Positions 19,045-28,242 of a stretch of 64,000 nt of DNA are shown piece by piece. The DNA comes from Arthrobacter antioxidans (GTDB lineage: Bacteria; Actinomycetota; Actinomycetes; Actinomycetales; Micrococcaceae): the NCBI RefSeq assembly GCF_023100725.1, contig NZ_CP095501.1:2232001-2296000 (forward strand). The letters run 5' to 3'. Within the stretch, counting starts at the first letter, position 1. Every line of letters begins with the position of its first letter. Under the pieces are notes generated by a model. That model was not told the DNA's origin and searched no databases. It was given only the letters and a program-made list of their open reading frames with translations. Made by a program: the position numbers and the translations under genes.

Positions 19045-21585
19045 ATGAATAGCTTCTTCTTACTCGAGATAGTCATTGCGAAAGCCACGCGCGTCATTTC
19101 AACGTTGCTGATCCTCCTGCTTGTTGCTGGCGCACAAAGCGCCTCCGCAGCATCGATCGTCGTTACACCCACGGTGATTCAGGCAACCACGCCTGCGCCT
19201 TCGGGACTCGCCTCGCCCTCCCAGGAACTTACGAGTGTGAAGTTGACATGGAATGCCTGGAACAATGCTCCGCGTTACCGCATCCAGTTCTCTACCAAGC
19301 CCGATATGTCCGGTTCCCTCTACTACCGGTACGGCACAACCAGCGCAACTATCACCGGGCTGATGAAGGACACGACGTACTATTTCAGGGTCCGAGCGCT
19401 TGACTCGGACAATACGACCGGGCTTAGCCCGTACTCGGCAGCAATCAAGGTGAACACCAAGACCGATTCGCCTGCACCGACGGGCCTGAAGTTCACGGAG
19501 CAGAACGAATTCGGCATCAAACTCGCCTGGAACGCCTGGAACAACGCACCGCGCTACCGCATCCAGTTCTCCACCAAACCCGACATGTCCGGCCCTACCT
19601 ACTACCGGTACTACACAACCACCGCCGACATCCGCGGACTCACCCCCAACACCACCTACTACTTCCGCGTCTCCGCCATCTCCGCCGACGGAACCACCAG
19701 CCTCAGCCCCTACTCCAACCCCATCACCGCCAAGACCGCCGCCGCCGCACCAACGGCCACGCCTGCACCGACGGGCCTGAAGTTCACGGAGCAGAACGAA
19801 TTCGGCATCAAACTCGCCTGGAACGCCTGGAACAACGCACCGCGCTACCGCATCCAGTTCTCCACCAAACCCGACATGTCCGGCCCTACCTACTACCGGT
19901 ACTACACAACCACCGCCGACATCCGCGGACTCACCCCCAACACCACCTACTACTTCCGCGTCTCCGCCATCTCCGCCGACGGAACCACCAGCCTCAGCCC
20001 CTACTCCAACCCCATCACCGCCAAGACCGCCGCCGCCGCACCAACGGCCACGCCTGCACCGACGGGCCTGAAGTTCACGGAGCAGAACGAATTCGGCATC
20101 AAACTCGCCTGGAACGCCTGGAACAACGCACCGCGCTACCGCATCCAGTTCTCCACCAAACCCGACATGTCCGGCCCTACCTACTACCGGTACTACACAA
20201 CCACCGCCGACATCCGCGGACTCACCCCCAACACCACCTACTACTTCCGCGTCTCCGCCATCTCCGCCGACGGAACCACCAGCCTCAGCCCCTACTCCAA
20301 CCCCATCACCGCCAAGACCGCCGCCGCCGCACCAACGGCCACGCCTGCACCGACGGGCCTGAAGTTCACAGAGCAGCACGCGACTGCAATAGAACTCGCC
20401 TGGAACGCCTGGAACAACGCACCGCGCTACCGCATCCAGTTCTCCACCAAATCCGACATGTCCGGGGCGGTTTACAATCGATACGACTCCACCACCGCCG
20501 ACATCCGCGGGCTCACCCCCGACACCACCTACTACTTCCGCGTCTCCGCCATCTCCGCCGACGGAACCACCAGCCTCAGCCCCTACTCCAACCCCATCAC
20601 CGCCAAGACCTCGGCCGTACCAGCGATACCGGCCATTACAAATCCGCTATCTGTCGCGAGCTTCAACATCGCGTGCGCCAGTTGCTTCTCGGGTCGGTCC
20701 GATGAACTCCCGTGGTCGGAGCGTCGCTCGTCAGTCGTCTCAACGATCAAGTCACGCATGCCAGACGTCATCGGTGTGCAGGAAGCATCTCAAGGGTGGC
20801 TCGCTGACGACCCGCGTCCAGGGGGAATCTCTCAATTCGAGGATCTCAAAGAACGGCTTGTTCTCTCCGGCGCGCCCTATGCTCTGACCAACAGCAAGAG
20901 GAACAACTGTGTGAAGGACACCACGCCAACGGGCTGCGTCTACTCCGATCAAGGCGCTTCTCAGGGAACAAGAATCTTGTTCAATACAGACACCGTCGAA
21001 CTTGTCGATCAGGGGTCCAAGGAACTGCCAGCGATCGATTCGACTGACAACAAGCGATTCTTCGCGTGGGGAGTCTTCTCGCAGAAATCGACCGGACAGA
21101 AATTTTTTGTCGGTAACACTCATCTCGAGCCTTCGAGCGGAGACGCTTACTATGAGCTCCGTAAAAAGCAGACCGAGGCAATTATCACCGAAATCAAGTT
21201 GAAGAATATTGAGGGACTACCCGTGCTGATTACCGGAGACATGAACTCCAACAAGTGGACAGTCCCCTCGAACGCGCCCTATGACCTGCTAGCCGAAGCT
21301 GGGTATTCGGATCCGCTGGGTAACACCTATGGAACAGATCTACCCAGCGGCGACGCTCCAGCGGAGAAAACGGTCGGCGCGTTCTACGACAGTTATAACG
21401 GCTACCTCCGACAGGCCAGCGCGCGTCACGACTACGGCAACGGCACCTACCTGGATTACATCTTCACCTCCAAGATGCGCGTCGCGAAATGGGAGACCGT
21501 AGTGAACGTTGATGGAGCCGGAAACTTCGTGGGCGTTATTCCTTCGGACCACAACATGATCAGCGTTCAGGTTCAGCTGCCCTAA
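19045..21585 (+). CDS. Secreted FN3-repeat endonuclease/exonuclease/phosphatase-family protein
   Basis: Protein of 846 residues. A Sec signal peptide (about residues 1-35, ending QSASA) is followed by five fibronectin type III domains at about 48-140, 143-239, 240-336, 337-433 and 434-530. Three of these are identical copies. Residues about 533-846 are an endonuclease/exonuclease/phosphatase domain: VASFNI, IGVQEAS, VGNTHLEP, ITGDMNS and the terminal SDHNMI motif, including the Glu, Asp-Asn and Asp-His pairs used in catalysis. It may cleave extracellular DNA or phosphodiesters. ATG at 19045 has GAGGA just upstream; an in-frame ATG at 19009 lacks that. It lies between the two wall-glycan blocks and converges on a TagE-like gene. 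Two Cys in NIACASCF may form a disulfide. Confidence 0.88.
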   Translation: MNSFFLLEIVIAKATRVISTLLILLLVAGAQSASAASIVVTPTVIQATTPAPSGLASPSQELTSVKLTWNAWNNAPRYRIQFSTKPDMSGSLYYRYGTTSATITGLMKDTTYYFRVRALDSDNTTGLSPYSAAIKVNTKTDSPAPTGLKFTEQNEFGIKLAWNAWNNAPRYRIQFSTKPDMSGPTYYRYYTTTADIRGLTPNTTYYFRVSAISADGTTSLSPYSNPITAKTAAAAPTATPAPTGLKFTEQNEFGIKLAWNAWNNAPRYRIQFSTKPDMSGPTYYRYYTTTADIRGLTPNTTYYFRVSAISADGTTSLSPYSNPITAKTAAAAPTATPAPTGLKFTEQNEFGIKLAWNAWNNAPRYRIQFSTKPDMSGPTYYRYYTTTADIRGLTPNTTYYFRVSAISADGTTSLSPYSNPITAKTAAAAPTATPAPTGLKFTEQHATAIELAWNAWNNAPRYRIQFSTKSDMSGAVYNRYDSTTADIRGLTPDTTYYFRVSAISADGTTSLSPYSNPITAKTSAVPAIPAITNPLSVASFNIACASCFSGRSDELPWSERRSSVVSTIKSRMPDVIGVQEASQGWLADDPRPGGISQFEDLKERLVLSGAPYALTNSKRNNCVKDTTPTGCVYSDQGASQGTRILFNTDTVELVDQGSKELPAIDSTDNKRFFAWGVFSQKSTGQKFFVGNTHLEPSSGDAYYELRKKQTEAIITEIKLKNIEGLPVLITGDMNSNKWTVPSNAPYDLLAEAGYSDPLGNTYGTDLPSGDAPAEKTVGAFYDSYNGYLRQASARHDYGNGTYLDYIFTSKMRVAKWETVVNVDGAGNFVGVIPSDHNMISVQVQLP
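19471..20343 (+). repeat. Three tandem 291-bp in-gene repeats (FN3 domains)
   Basis: The segment starting cctgcaccgacgggcctgaa recurs at 19471, 19762 and 20053 with an exact 291-bp period, and the copies look identical apart from the linker entering the first. A fourth start at 20344 diverges after about 30 bp and becomes similar again further on. Each unit encodes one 97-residue FN3 domain plus linker. The nucleotide identity, including synonymous sites, indicates very recent duplication or gene conversion. Confidence 0.93.
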
Positions 21586-21626
21586 GCTGGAACCATAATT
21601 CTCGTAATCGGTCGCTTGACGGTTTT

Positions 21627-21680
21627 CCCCATCGACGGCTCACCGCACGGAAGCAATTGTGCGGTGAGTCGTCGGTGGGG
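21627..21680. terminator. Long hairpin between convergent genes
   Basis: A 22-bp stem: CCCCATCGACGGCTCACCGC plus AC (21627-21648) pairs with 21659-21680, with two G-U pairs and a 10-nt loop; the inner 10 bp (CTCACCGCAC / GTGCGGTGAG) are perfect. It lies 41 bp after the FN3 protein stop and 14 bp from the end of the opposing glycosyltransferase, so it can serve both strands. There is no clear T-run on either side. Confidence 0.75.
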
Positions 21681-21694
21681 TCGCCCGCCTCAAC

Positions 21695-23200
21695 TCACGA
21701 AGCCTGGGACGTCAAGCCAGCTCCAAGCTCCCGGAGCTCCGCCAGCACCTTTCGATCTGCAGCCTGCTTCATGCATTCCCCCCATCGTGCGACGACCGGC
21801 CGATCGCTGAACTCCGACGCACGGCGAATCGCCGCACATCTCATAGCCGCAAGTTGCACGCCATCCATCTGCTCGATCAGCGCTATTTTGTCGGCCATTG
21901 CCTCGACGTCACCGTCTGCCACGAGGAAGCCATCGATCCCATCCGTGATGATATCCGCGGGGCCGTACGCAATATCGTAGGAAACTGGGATGCATCCCGC
22001 GCTCATTGCCTCGAGCAGTACCAGCGGCTGCCCCTCCGAGCGGCTTGTAAGAAGGGTGAAACTTGCTGCGCCGAAGTATTGAGCAGCTTTTGGATCGAAT
22101 CCAGAAATCGCGATCTCGTCCTGCGCTCCGCCTGCATCAATCATCTTCTTGAGTGATTCCTCCTGACTTCCGCCACCAAAAATCCTCAGCGGAATACTAT
22201 GGTGGACTTTTTGCGCGGACAGCTGAGTGGCCTTGATTGCATGATCCAGCCGCTTCGCTTTAGTGAATCGAGCCAGTACAAGCCCCCCTGATCTGGATTC
22301 GCAGGGAATTTCCCCTACGGCCGAGGCAGCGTTTCTACTGTTGGGAACGACGTATGTATTTCCTGGGGGATCGAATACTAGATCCACATCCCGTTTCTGC
22401 CGTTCGGTAAGCAAGACCACGCCATCGAACAGGTGTAGCCGATCGAATGTATACCGCCGGGACGGACTCATGTCGCCGTGAGGGGGATTGACGACATGCG
22501 AAGAATGTAGCTGATGCAACGTTACGACGTTTGGTCGACGATAACGAGTCATAAAGTTAGCTGCAAATTTGCTGTCGATGATCATATATGTTTCTCTTGC
22601 GGCGATGACGTGGTCCAGCCAAAAAAGGTACAGAGGCCATATTTGGCGCCATGAAACAATCGGCTTCCCCGAACGATCGCACAAGGTGACAAGTCGCCCT
22701 CCGGGCACGCCCCGGTTGTCGCGATCAAGACGATCAGAGACCACAAGCGTCCCATCTTCCCGCAGGTAGTCAGTCTGCAGAATTTGGCCTGATGAGTCCG
22801 TTCGTGTCCGCCTTGAACCCCCGGTGTCAGAGCTCACTTCGCGATAGTCGTCGGACTCGCTTAGCGGCTGGAAGTCGATGGAACTGTGACCACTTACCGA
22901 GGCGAGTGAAAGCGACGCATCATCGAGGTCGGCCAGTTCCTCCCACAGGTTCCTCAACGCAAGACCGGGAATAAGGACACCGTCCACTTCCAGCTCGCAT
23001 CTGATGTCATCAAGATTTGGTTCATACCCAAACGTCAGAATGTCCACGTGCTCTCCCGCCTCCCGGACGAAGGCGCGCGAGCGATGGAAGAGAGCGTTTG
23101 TCATCCCCCCGAAGTCATGCGGAATGCTCCAGGCGATTGCACAATGATAACCATGGGGCAGAACCTTGCCGTCTGAATTCAGGCTTTCTTGATTTTCCAC
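21695..23200 (-). CDS. TagE-like GT4 glycosyltransferase
   Basis: Protein of 501 residues, the normal length for poly(glycerol-phosphate) alpha-glucosyltransferases, which decorate teichoic acid with glucose from UDP-glucose. Visible features: HCAIAWSIPHDFGGMTNALFHR at the N-terminus, ALRNLWEELA, LVLARFTKAKRLDHAI, FGGGSQEESL, and SRSEGQPLVLLEAMSAGCIPV with YDIAYGPADI. It shares layout with the N-terminal half of the 14714-17707 product, so the two are probably paralogues. Start choice: GTG at 23200 has GGAGGG 7 nt upstream; an ATG at 23215 and a longer frame to 23302 lack a ribosome binding site. It is the last gene of the minus-strand wall block, 82 bp after wecC. Confidence 0.85.
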   Translation of the reverse strand: MENQESLNSDGKVLPHGYHCAIAWSIPHDFGGMTNALFHRSRAFVREAGEHVDILTFGYEPNLDDIRCELEVDGVLIPGLALRNLWEELADLDDASLSLASVSGHSSIDFQPLSESDDYREVSSDTGGSRRTRTDSSGQILQTDYLREDGTLVVSDRLDRDNRGVPGGRLVTLCDRSGKPIVSWRQIWPLYLFWLDHVIAARETYMIIDSKFAANFMTRYRRPNVVTLHQLHSSHVVNPPHGDMSPSRRYTFDRLHLFDGVVLLTERQKRDVDLVFDPPGNTYVVPNSRNAASAVGEIPCESRSGGLVLARFTKAKRLDHAIKATQLSAQKVHHSIPLRIFGGGSQEESLKKMIDAGGAQDEIAISGFDPKAAQYFGAASFTLLTSRSEGQPLVLLEAMSAGCIPVSYDIAYGPADIITDGIDGFLVADGDVEAMADKIALIEQMDGVQLAAMRCAAIRRASEFSDRPVVARWGECMKQAADRKVLAELRELGAGLTSQAS

Positions 23201-23282
23201 GGAATTACCCTCCATTTGATCGCTGCAAAGCCAACGGTGTAGCGCACGCTCTCGTCCCAGTCGGTGAGCGTCGGTCCAAGAA

Positions 23283-24566
23283 CTATTGTTGCCAAAAACC
23301 ACGTGTGTCGATTACTTGTTTTCCGTTCAGACTCTCTACCGGAATGTCCCTGAATCGATCATGATCGACGAGCAAGAGCACCACGTCAGCGGCGTCGACG
23401 GCCTCCTGCATCTCGCACCGCTCAGCGTTGGCGATCCCTGAAACCACCAAGGGTAGATCCCGTTCCATCCGCAGAGGTGTCGCCACCAGTAGCCGGGCGT
23501 GAGGTGCTGCAGTCGCAAGGCGTTGAACGATCTGCACCGCCGGCGACTCGCGGACGTCGTCGATGTTCGCCTTGAAAGCGAGCCCGAGGCACGCGATGAC
23601 CGGTTCGGGCTGGTCGTCGATCGCGCGGAGGACTTTCTGCACAATGTGTTCCGGCTTGCTGTCGTTCACCTCGCGCGCGGTGCGGATCAGAGTCGAATGC
23701 TCCGGGTCCGCCGCTACGATGAACCAGGGATCCACGGCGATGCAATGACCTCCCACCCCTGGACCAGGGCTGAGGATGTTGACCCGTGGGTGGTGGTTTG
23801 CGAGACGGATGAGCTCCCACACGTCGATGTCGAGGTTCTCACTGATGACGCTCAGTTCGTTTGCGAAAGCAATGTTCACATCCCGATAGGCGTTCTCCAC
23901 CAGTTTGCTCATCTCGGCGGTGGCAGCGTCGGTTACGTGGATCTCGCCCTTACAGAAGGTCTGATAGAGCTGGCGTGCTGCCTCGGAGGCGTGCGGGGTC
24001 AGGCCTCCCACAATGCGATCGTTGGTGACGATCTCGATCATGATGCGGCCGGGCAGCACCCGCTCCGGGCAGTGCGCTACGTGCACCACAGATTCATCAG
24101 GCGTCCCGCCAAGGCGGAGGTCGGGCCGGAGCGCGAGAAGATACTCGCCGAGGCGCTGGGTGGTTCCGGGAGGCGATGTCGATTCGAGGATGATCAGCTC
24201 GCCGCCATCGAGTTGCGGGGCGATCTGGTCCGCCGCCGCAAGGATGTAGGAGAGGTCTGCGCTCTTGTCCGCGGTGAACGGAGTGGGAACGGCGACTATG
24301 TAGGTGCTGGCCGGTGGTGTCCGGGTGGTGGCGCTCAGGGCGCCCTGACTCACGGCACCCGCAACGTGGACGCCGAGATCGGGCTCAACGAATGGCACGA
24401 GACCGTTGTTCACGGCGTCCACCGTCTCCTGGTTGACGTCCACCCCCACCACCCTCAGTCCCGTGGTGGCGAGGATCGCGGCGGTGGGCAGGCCGATGTA
24501 CCCGAGGCCGACGACGACGACGTCGGCTCGGCCTTCCCTGCTCAGGACGGGCTCAGATATCAACAT
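23283..24566 (-). CDS. wecC: UDP-N-acetyl-D-mannosamine dehydrogenase
   Basis: NAD-dependent oxidation of UDP-ManNAc to UDP-ManNAcA, a sugar acid donor for teichuronic-type polymers. The 427-residue protein has the Rossmann motif VVVGLGYIGLPTA near residue 17, ESTSPPGTT, the AEMSKLVENAYRDVNIAFANE helix, and GPGVGGHCIAVDPWF containing the catalytic Cys275, then GLAFKANIDDVRESPA. Those features match the UDP-ManNAcA/UDP-glucose dehydrogenase superfamily; WecC is preferred because wecB is in the same locus. ATG at 24566 follows GGAAGG by 10 nt and overlaps the upstream gene by 14 bp; ATG 24584 is an alternative. UDP-glucose or UDP-GlcNAc dehydrogenase remains possible. Confidence 0.88.
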   Translation of the reverse strand: MLISEPVLSREGRADVVVVGLGYIGLPTAAILATTGLRVVGVDVNQETVDAVNNGLVPFVEPDLGVHVAGAVSQGALSATTRTPPASTYIVAVPTPFTADKSADLSYILAAADQIAPQLDGGELIILESTSPPGTTQRLGEYLLALRPDLRLGGTPDESVVHVAHCPERVLPGRIMIEIVTNDRIVGGLTPHASEAARQLYQTFCKGEIHVTDAATAEMSKLVENAYRDVNIAFANELSVISENLDIDVWELIRLANHHPRVNILSPGPGVGGHCIAVDPWFIVAADPEHSTLIRTAREVNDSKPEHIVQKVLRAIDDQPEPVIACLGLAFKANIDDVRESPAVQIVQRLATAAPHARLLVATPLRMERDLPLVVSGIANAERCEMQEAVDAADVVLLLVDHDRFRDIPVESLNGKQVIDTRGFWQQ

Positions 24567-26475
24567 GCTCGTAAGGCCTTCCATAGAATTTGAGGTCGCC
24601 CGTCGCGAGCAGTTCGGCCTCGCCGATCTGCCAGGTGTGACCGGATCCGTTTCGCATCTGGACGTAATTGAACCGGTCAGCCGAATAGATCGAGCCGCCG
24701 GCCGCGGCAACCCTCTTGAGGAACGCGGTGTCCTCACCGCGCTGAAGCGCCGGGAACGGGGTCTTTCGAACGATCTCCGCGCGCGCCGTTATGGTGGGTC
24801 CCATGACGAAGTCGGTGAAGCGGTGCTCCCGCTCCCCCGAACGCAGGATGACCGCGTCGGACTCGGTGAGGTACATGTAGTGGGCCTGCTTGCCCACCAC
24901 ATCCGCATTCGAATACTGCATGGCGAACAGTTGGTCGCTGAGATACTGCGGACCGTAGTGGTCGTCGTCGTCCATCTTGGTCAGGATCTGCCCGTCCGCC
25001 GCTGCGACACACCGGTTGAGGCAGGCGCCGAGCGGAGTGTCGGATGGTTCGGAGAGGAAGACGACGTCCTCGATTCCGTGCTCGCGGGCCACGGCATGGA
25101 CTTCGCGTTCGGCGAGAGGGATCCCATGCGCGAGAAGGACCAGTTGCGGGCTGACGCCCTCCTGGCTGCCGAGCATGCGGCAGATGTGTTCCAGCTGTGC
25201 ACCTCGGATCGTGGAGACGAGGGCCGACACTGAGGGGCGAACAAGGGGCCGGGCTTGCCTAGGGGCTGCTGCTGCGACAACGGTCTCGGCGCGGTGCGCA
25301 TACGTGTGCCCGCTCCAGATCCGACGCTGCGCGAGATGGACAGTGCGGTCGTTGTGCTCGGCATTGCGGACCAGCGAGCGGATGAATTGGGCCGCTTCGC
25401 CGCGGGTGGCCACAAGCGGGACTTCATCGGGGGCGAAGAACTCCGGGATGGCGGCACTGGGACCAGAGATCACCGGTGTTCCTGACGCGGTGATCTCGAA
25501 GATGCGCCGGGCGCACATGCTCGGCGAGTCCACGACCGAATTGACGTTCAGGAACACCTTGTAGGCCTTATAGGCCGTCAGCATCCGGTCATAGCTGAGA
25601 CTGCCGACCACGTGGCCGGCGAGAGGAGCCGGGAACTGGTACTCGGCACCGCCGTCGAGCATCCGGGAGAAGATTTCCAGCCCGTGCTTCATGTCGGCAG
25701 AGACGTCCATCGCCCCTCCGAGCAGAACATCCAGCTGGTGTCTCCGCTCAGGATACTTGTGGGCGAAGTACATCCCGGCGAAGGCCACATCCCTGCCGTG
25801 CCGACCGTGCGCGGGGCGTACAGGGTTATGGATGGCGGGCTGGGCTGCGAACGGTAACACGGCTACCCGTTCATGGCCCAGGTCCTCGCGATAGGACGCC
25901 ACGCGTCCTTCGTCCGAGGTAAAGACCCAGTCGGCCAGCCTCGCGGCCGCAAGGAAGTCGGCGTAGTGGGGAGGGTCTTCCTTGTTCCAGAAGACCGTCG
26001 GCACCCCGTGTTCACGACACCATTTCATGAGGTCGTGAAACTCCGGCGCCGGACCTGCAGGCCCGGCTAGTTTGCCGCGCCACAGACGGTTGTTACCCGC
26101 CCAGGCCGATTCGACGAAGACGAAGTCCACGTTGGCATCGGCGCACTGCTCCTGCCACCGGCGCGGATCGAGGGACACGACCGTCCACTCGTAGGCGAAC
26201 GCCGAAGAGGAGAACTCGTCGAGGATAACGCCTACCCTGAGGTCGCTCCGGCGAGGGCTCCTACGGCTCGGGGACGCCGCCGAGAACGACAGCTGTCGGT
26301 TGCTCCCCCGCCCGGTCCAGACTCCCTCTGCTCCCCGCAGACCGCTGGGAGGCGCGTGGAGGCGCTCGGCTTTCTCCCGCGCCGTCCACGTCCTCACCTG
26401 CTGGATGCCGCCGTGCCGCAGATGCCAAAGCCCGCGTCGGAGCCGGATCAGCGTCGCCGCTGCATCACCCATCAT
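24553..26475 (-). CDS. Two-domain glycosyltransferase (CgeB-like GT + GT2-like)
   Basis: Protein of 640 residues. The first half (about 85-400) resembles CgeB-type spore/wall glycosyltransferases: RVGVILDEFSSSAFAYEW, VFFVESAWAG-like strand, GVPTVFWNKEDPPHYADF, WVFTSDEG, and the C-terminal SMCARRIFEITASGTPVISG motif. The second half (about 405-635) is GT-A family 2-like: VSALVSTIRGAQLEHICRML, LGACLNRCVAAADGQILTKMDDDDHYGP with a clear Asp-rich metal site, and GEDTAFLKRVAAAGG. The start is ATG at 26475, overlapping the tagH stop as ATGA, which indicates coupling. An exporter-linked position suggests action on the same polymer. Acceptor and donor are unknown. Confidence 0.83.
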   Translation of the reverse strand: MMGDAAATLIRLRRGLWHLRHGGIQQVRTWTAREKAERLHAPPSGLRGAEGVWTGRGSNRQLSFSAASPSRRSPRRSDLRVGVILDEFSSSAFAYEWTVVSLDPRRWQEQCADANVDFVFVESAWAGNNRLWRGKLAGPAGPAPEFHDLMKWCREHGVPTVFWNKEDPPHYADFLAAARLADWVFTSDEGRVASYREDLGHERVAVLPFAAQPAIHNPVRPAHGRHGRDVAFAGMYFAHKYPERRHQLDVLLGGAMDVSADMKHGLEIFSRMLDGGAEYQFPAPLAGHVVGSLSYDRMLTAYKAYKVFLNVNSVVDSPSMCARRIFEITASGTPVISGPSAAIPEFFAPDEVPLVATRGEAAQFIRSLVRNAEHNDRTVHLAQRRIWSGHTYAHRAETVVAAAAPRQARPLVRPSVSALVSTIRGAQLEHICRMLGSQEGVSPQLVLLAHGIPLAEREVHAVAREHGIEDVVFLSEPSDTPLGACLNRCVAAADGQILTKMDDDDHYGPQYLSDQLFAMQYSNADVVGKQAHYMYLTESDAVILRSGEREHRFTDFVMGPTITARAEIVRKTPFPALQRGEDTAFLKRVAAAGGSIYSADRFNYVQMRNGSGHTWQIGEAELLATGDLKFYGRPYEHVDI

Positions 26476-27362
26476 GCTCTTCTGCGCCCCACCCTCTGGT
26501 TCTCTACTTCTGTGACCACCAGGGAGCTTCGTGCTTCGTCCCGCAGCCTGCCGGCGCTCTCGTTGTTCCCTTTCGTGAGGTGCCGTGTGTACTCGAGGTA
26601 GGCCTGGGTCACTGCAGCAGGGTCTCCGTCCATCATGAGGTCTCCCCCATCCAGCCACAACGTTCGCGTGCACATCTCCTTGATCGTGGTGAGACTGTGG
26701 CTCACCAGGAAGACCGACCCCGCGTTGGCTCGGAGCTCACCCATCCGCTCCTTGCTGCGTTCCCGGAACTGTGCGTCTCCCGTATTGAGCGCCTCGTCGA
26801 TCAGCAGGATCTCGGGATCCACGCTCGCTGCGATCGCGAACCGCAGCCGGGAGGACATCCCGGACGAGTAGGACCGCATGGGAAGGTGGATCGCCTTCTC
26901 CAGCCCTGATAGATCCACGATGGATTCGAACTTCTCATCGATCTGCGCGCGCGTCAGGCCCATGGCAAGGCATCCCAGCACGATGTTGTGGTCCCCCGAC
27001 AATTCGGGGACAAGCGCTGCGTTGACCCCGAGCATCACCGGAACGCTTGACGCGTAGACCGCTCCCCCGGTGGGCCTGCTCTGTCCGCTGATGAGCCGCA
27101 TGAGGGTGCTCTTCCCTGACCCGTTGCGGCCCACGATTCCGATGGACTCACCGTGCTCGGCAACGAGGGACAGCGGGTTCAGCGCATCGACGGGCACGAG
27201 GGGGGCCCGTCCAAGGATCCTCCGGGCCAGACCGCTCGCCCCGCCCCTGCCTGCGGCATGATGCGCCTCGGTGGAAGGGACGTGGTAGCGCATGCTGACG
27301 CCACTGACGACGACGGTGGGTTGGGCCCTGGTGCCGGCGTGGACCTGATCACTCGCGGCCAT
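26472..27362 (-). CDS. tagH: Teichoic-acid/polysaccharide ABC exporter, ATPase subunit
   Basis: Protein of 296 residues that should power export of lipid-linked wall polymer with the adjacent permease. Walker A is GRNGSGKST at residues 78-86, the signature is YSSGMS at 165-170, and Walker B is ILLIDE at 185-190, followed by the D-loop ALNTGD. The H-loop is VSHSL. The N-terminal part (VSMRYHVPS...) and the substitution of the usual LSGGQ by SSGM are typical of the TagH/Wzt group. It lacks the long C-terminal extension of Bacillus TagH. The start overlaps the permease gene by 14 bp and the stop overlaps the next gene by 4 bp. Confidence 0.93.
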   Translation of the reverse strand: MAASDQVHAGTRAQPTVVVSGVSMRYHVPSTEAHHAAGRGGASGLARRILGRAPLVPVDALNPLSLVAEHGESIGIVGRNGSGKSTLMRLISGQSRPTGGAVYASSVPVMLGVNAALVPELSGDHNIVLGCLAMGLTRAQIDEKFESIVDLSGLEKAIHLPMRSYSSGMSSRLRFAIAASVDPEILLIDEALNTGDAQFRERSKERMGELRANAGSVFLVSHSLTTIKEMCTRTLWLDGGDLMMDGDPAAVTQAYLEYTRHLTKGNNESAGRLRDEARSSLVVTEVENQRVGRRRA

Positions 27363-28242
27363 AGGATTCCTCGGCCTTCCAGAAGAACACGATTCCTACG
27401 GCCAGCACGCCGAACGCCCACGCGGAGAGGATCGCCCATGACTCCCAGGAGGGGAGCGTCGCGTACAACACGCAATCGCGGACGATGTCGAGGACGTTGA
27501 ACAGGGGATTGAGCTTCACGATCGCGAGGAGACCGGCATGATCGATGAAGCGTTCGTAGGAGAAGAACACCGCCGAGGCGTACATCCACACCCGCAGTCC
27601 GAACCCCAGCAGGTGGGTGATGTCATTGACCCGCGAGATCATCCTCGCGAGGATCAGCCCCACGCCCAGATTGAAGACGGACTGAAGGAAGAGTGCGGGC
27701 ACCATGAGGATCCAGCGCCATGTGATGTCCTCTGTCGGCGGGAAGACCAGGATGAGGATCAGCATGGTGATGAGCACGGGGACCGAAGCCAGGACCTCCC
27801 GAACGTTCACCGAGATCGGCAGCGTGGCACGGGGGAAGTTGAAGGCCTGGATGACGGCCTTATTGGATTGTACGGACCGCGCGCCGTTGGTGATCGCCCG
27901 GGCGCTGATCTGGAACAGGAACACTCCGATGATCAGGTAGCCGACGAAATTCTCGATGCCCCGGCCGGTGTCGAGCAGCAGACCGAAGATGAGGTAGTAG
28001 GTGAGGCCGTTGAGAACGGGATTGAGGATCATCCAGGCGCTACCCAGACGATCCTTCCGGTTGCCGCTGCTCACCCGTGCGCGCGCGTCGTAGACGATGA
28101 ACCCGCGATGATGCCAGATCTGCCGCAGATACTCGAGGAGTCCGGGGCGCGCGCCGATGCGCAGCAGACCCTGAGTGGAGACGGGCACCACCCTGACGCC
28201 TGCTACATCGAGACCGGCTTCGTCCTTCACGGCGTCCGCCAT
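27349..28242 (-). CDS. tagG: Teichoic-acid/polysaccharide ABC exporter, permease subunit
   Basis: Integral membrane protein of 297 residues of the ABC-2 type. About six hydrophobic segments are visible, including LNGLTYYLIFGLLL, FVGYLIIGVFLFQI, VLASVPVLITMLILILVF, WILMVPALFLQSVFNLGVGLIL and WAILSAWAFGVLAVGIVFFW. The motif RVSSGNRKDRLGSAWMILNP before the first segment is typical for TagG/Wzm permeases, and the FFSYERF...LNPLFNVLDIVRD region matches the family. Start ATG at 28242 shares a base with the stop of the upstream gene (TGATG), so an N-terminal extension in the ORF is not needed. Pairs with the ATPase at 26472-27362. Confidence 0.92.
   Translation of the reverse strand: MADAVKDEAGLDVAGVRVVPVSTQGLLRIGARPGLLEYLRQIWHHRGFIVYDARARVSSGNRKDRLGSAWMILNPVLNGLTYYLIFGLLLDTGRGIENFVGYLIIGVFLFQISARAITNGARSVQSNKAVIQAFNFPRATLPISVNVREVLASVPVLITMLILILVFPPTEDITWRWILMVPALFLQSVFNLGVGLILARMISRVNDITHLLGFGLRVWMYASAVFFSYERFIDHAGLLAIVKLNPLFNVLDIVRDCVLYATLPSWESWAILSAWAFGVLAVGIVFFWKAEESYGRE

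Noticed and set aside
19099..20379. Minus-strand frame of 426 codons rich in Gly and Val opposite the FN3 repeats
   Set aside because: Shadow of the repeated FN3 coding sequence; no start signal or family features.
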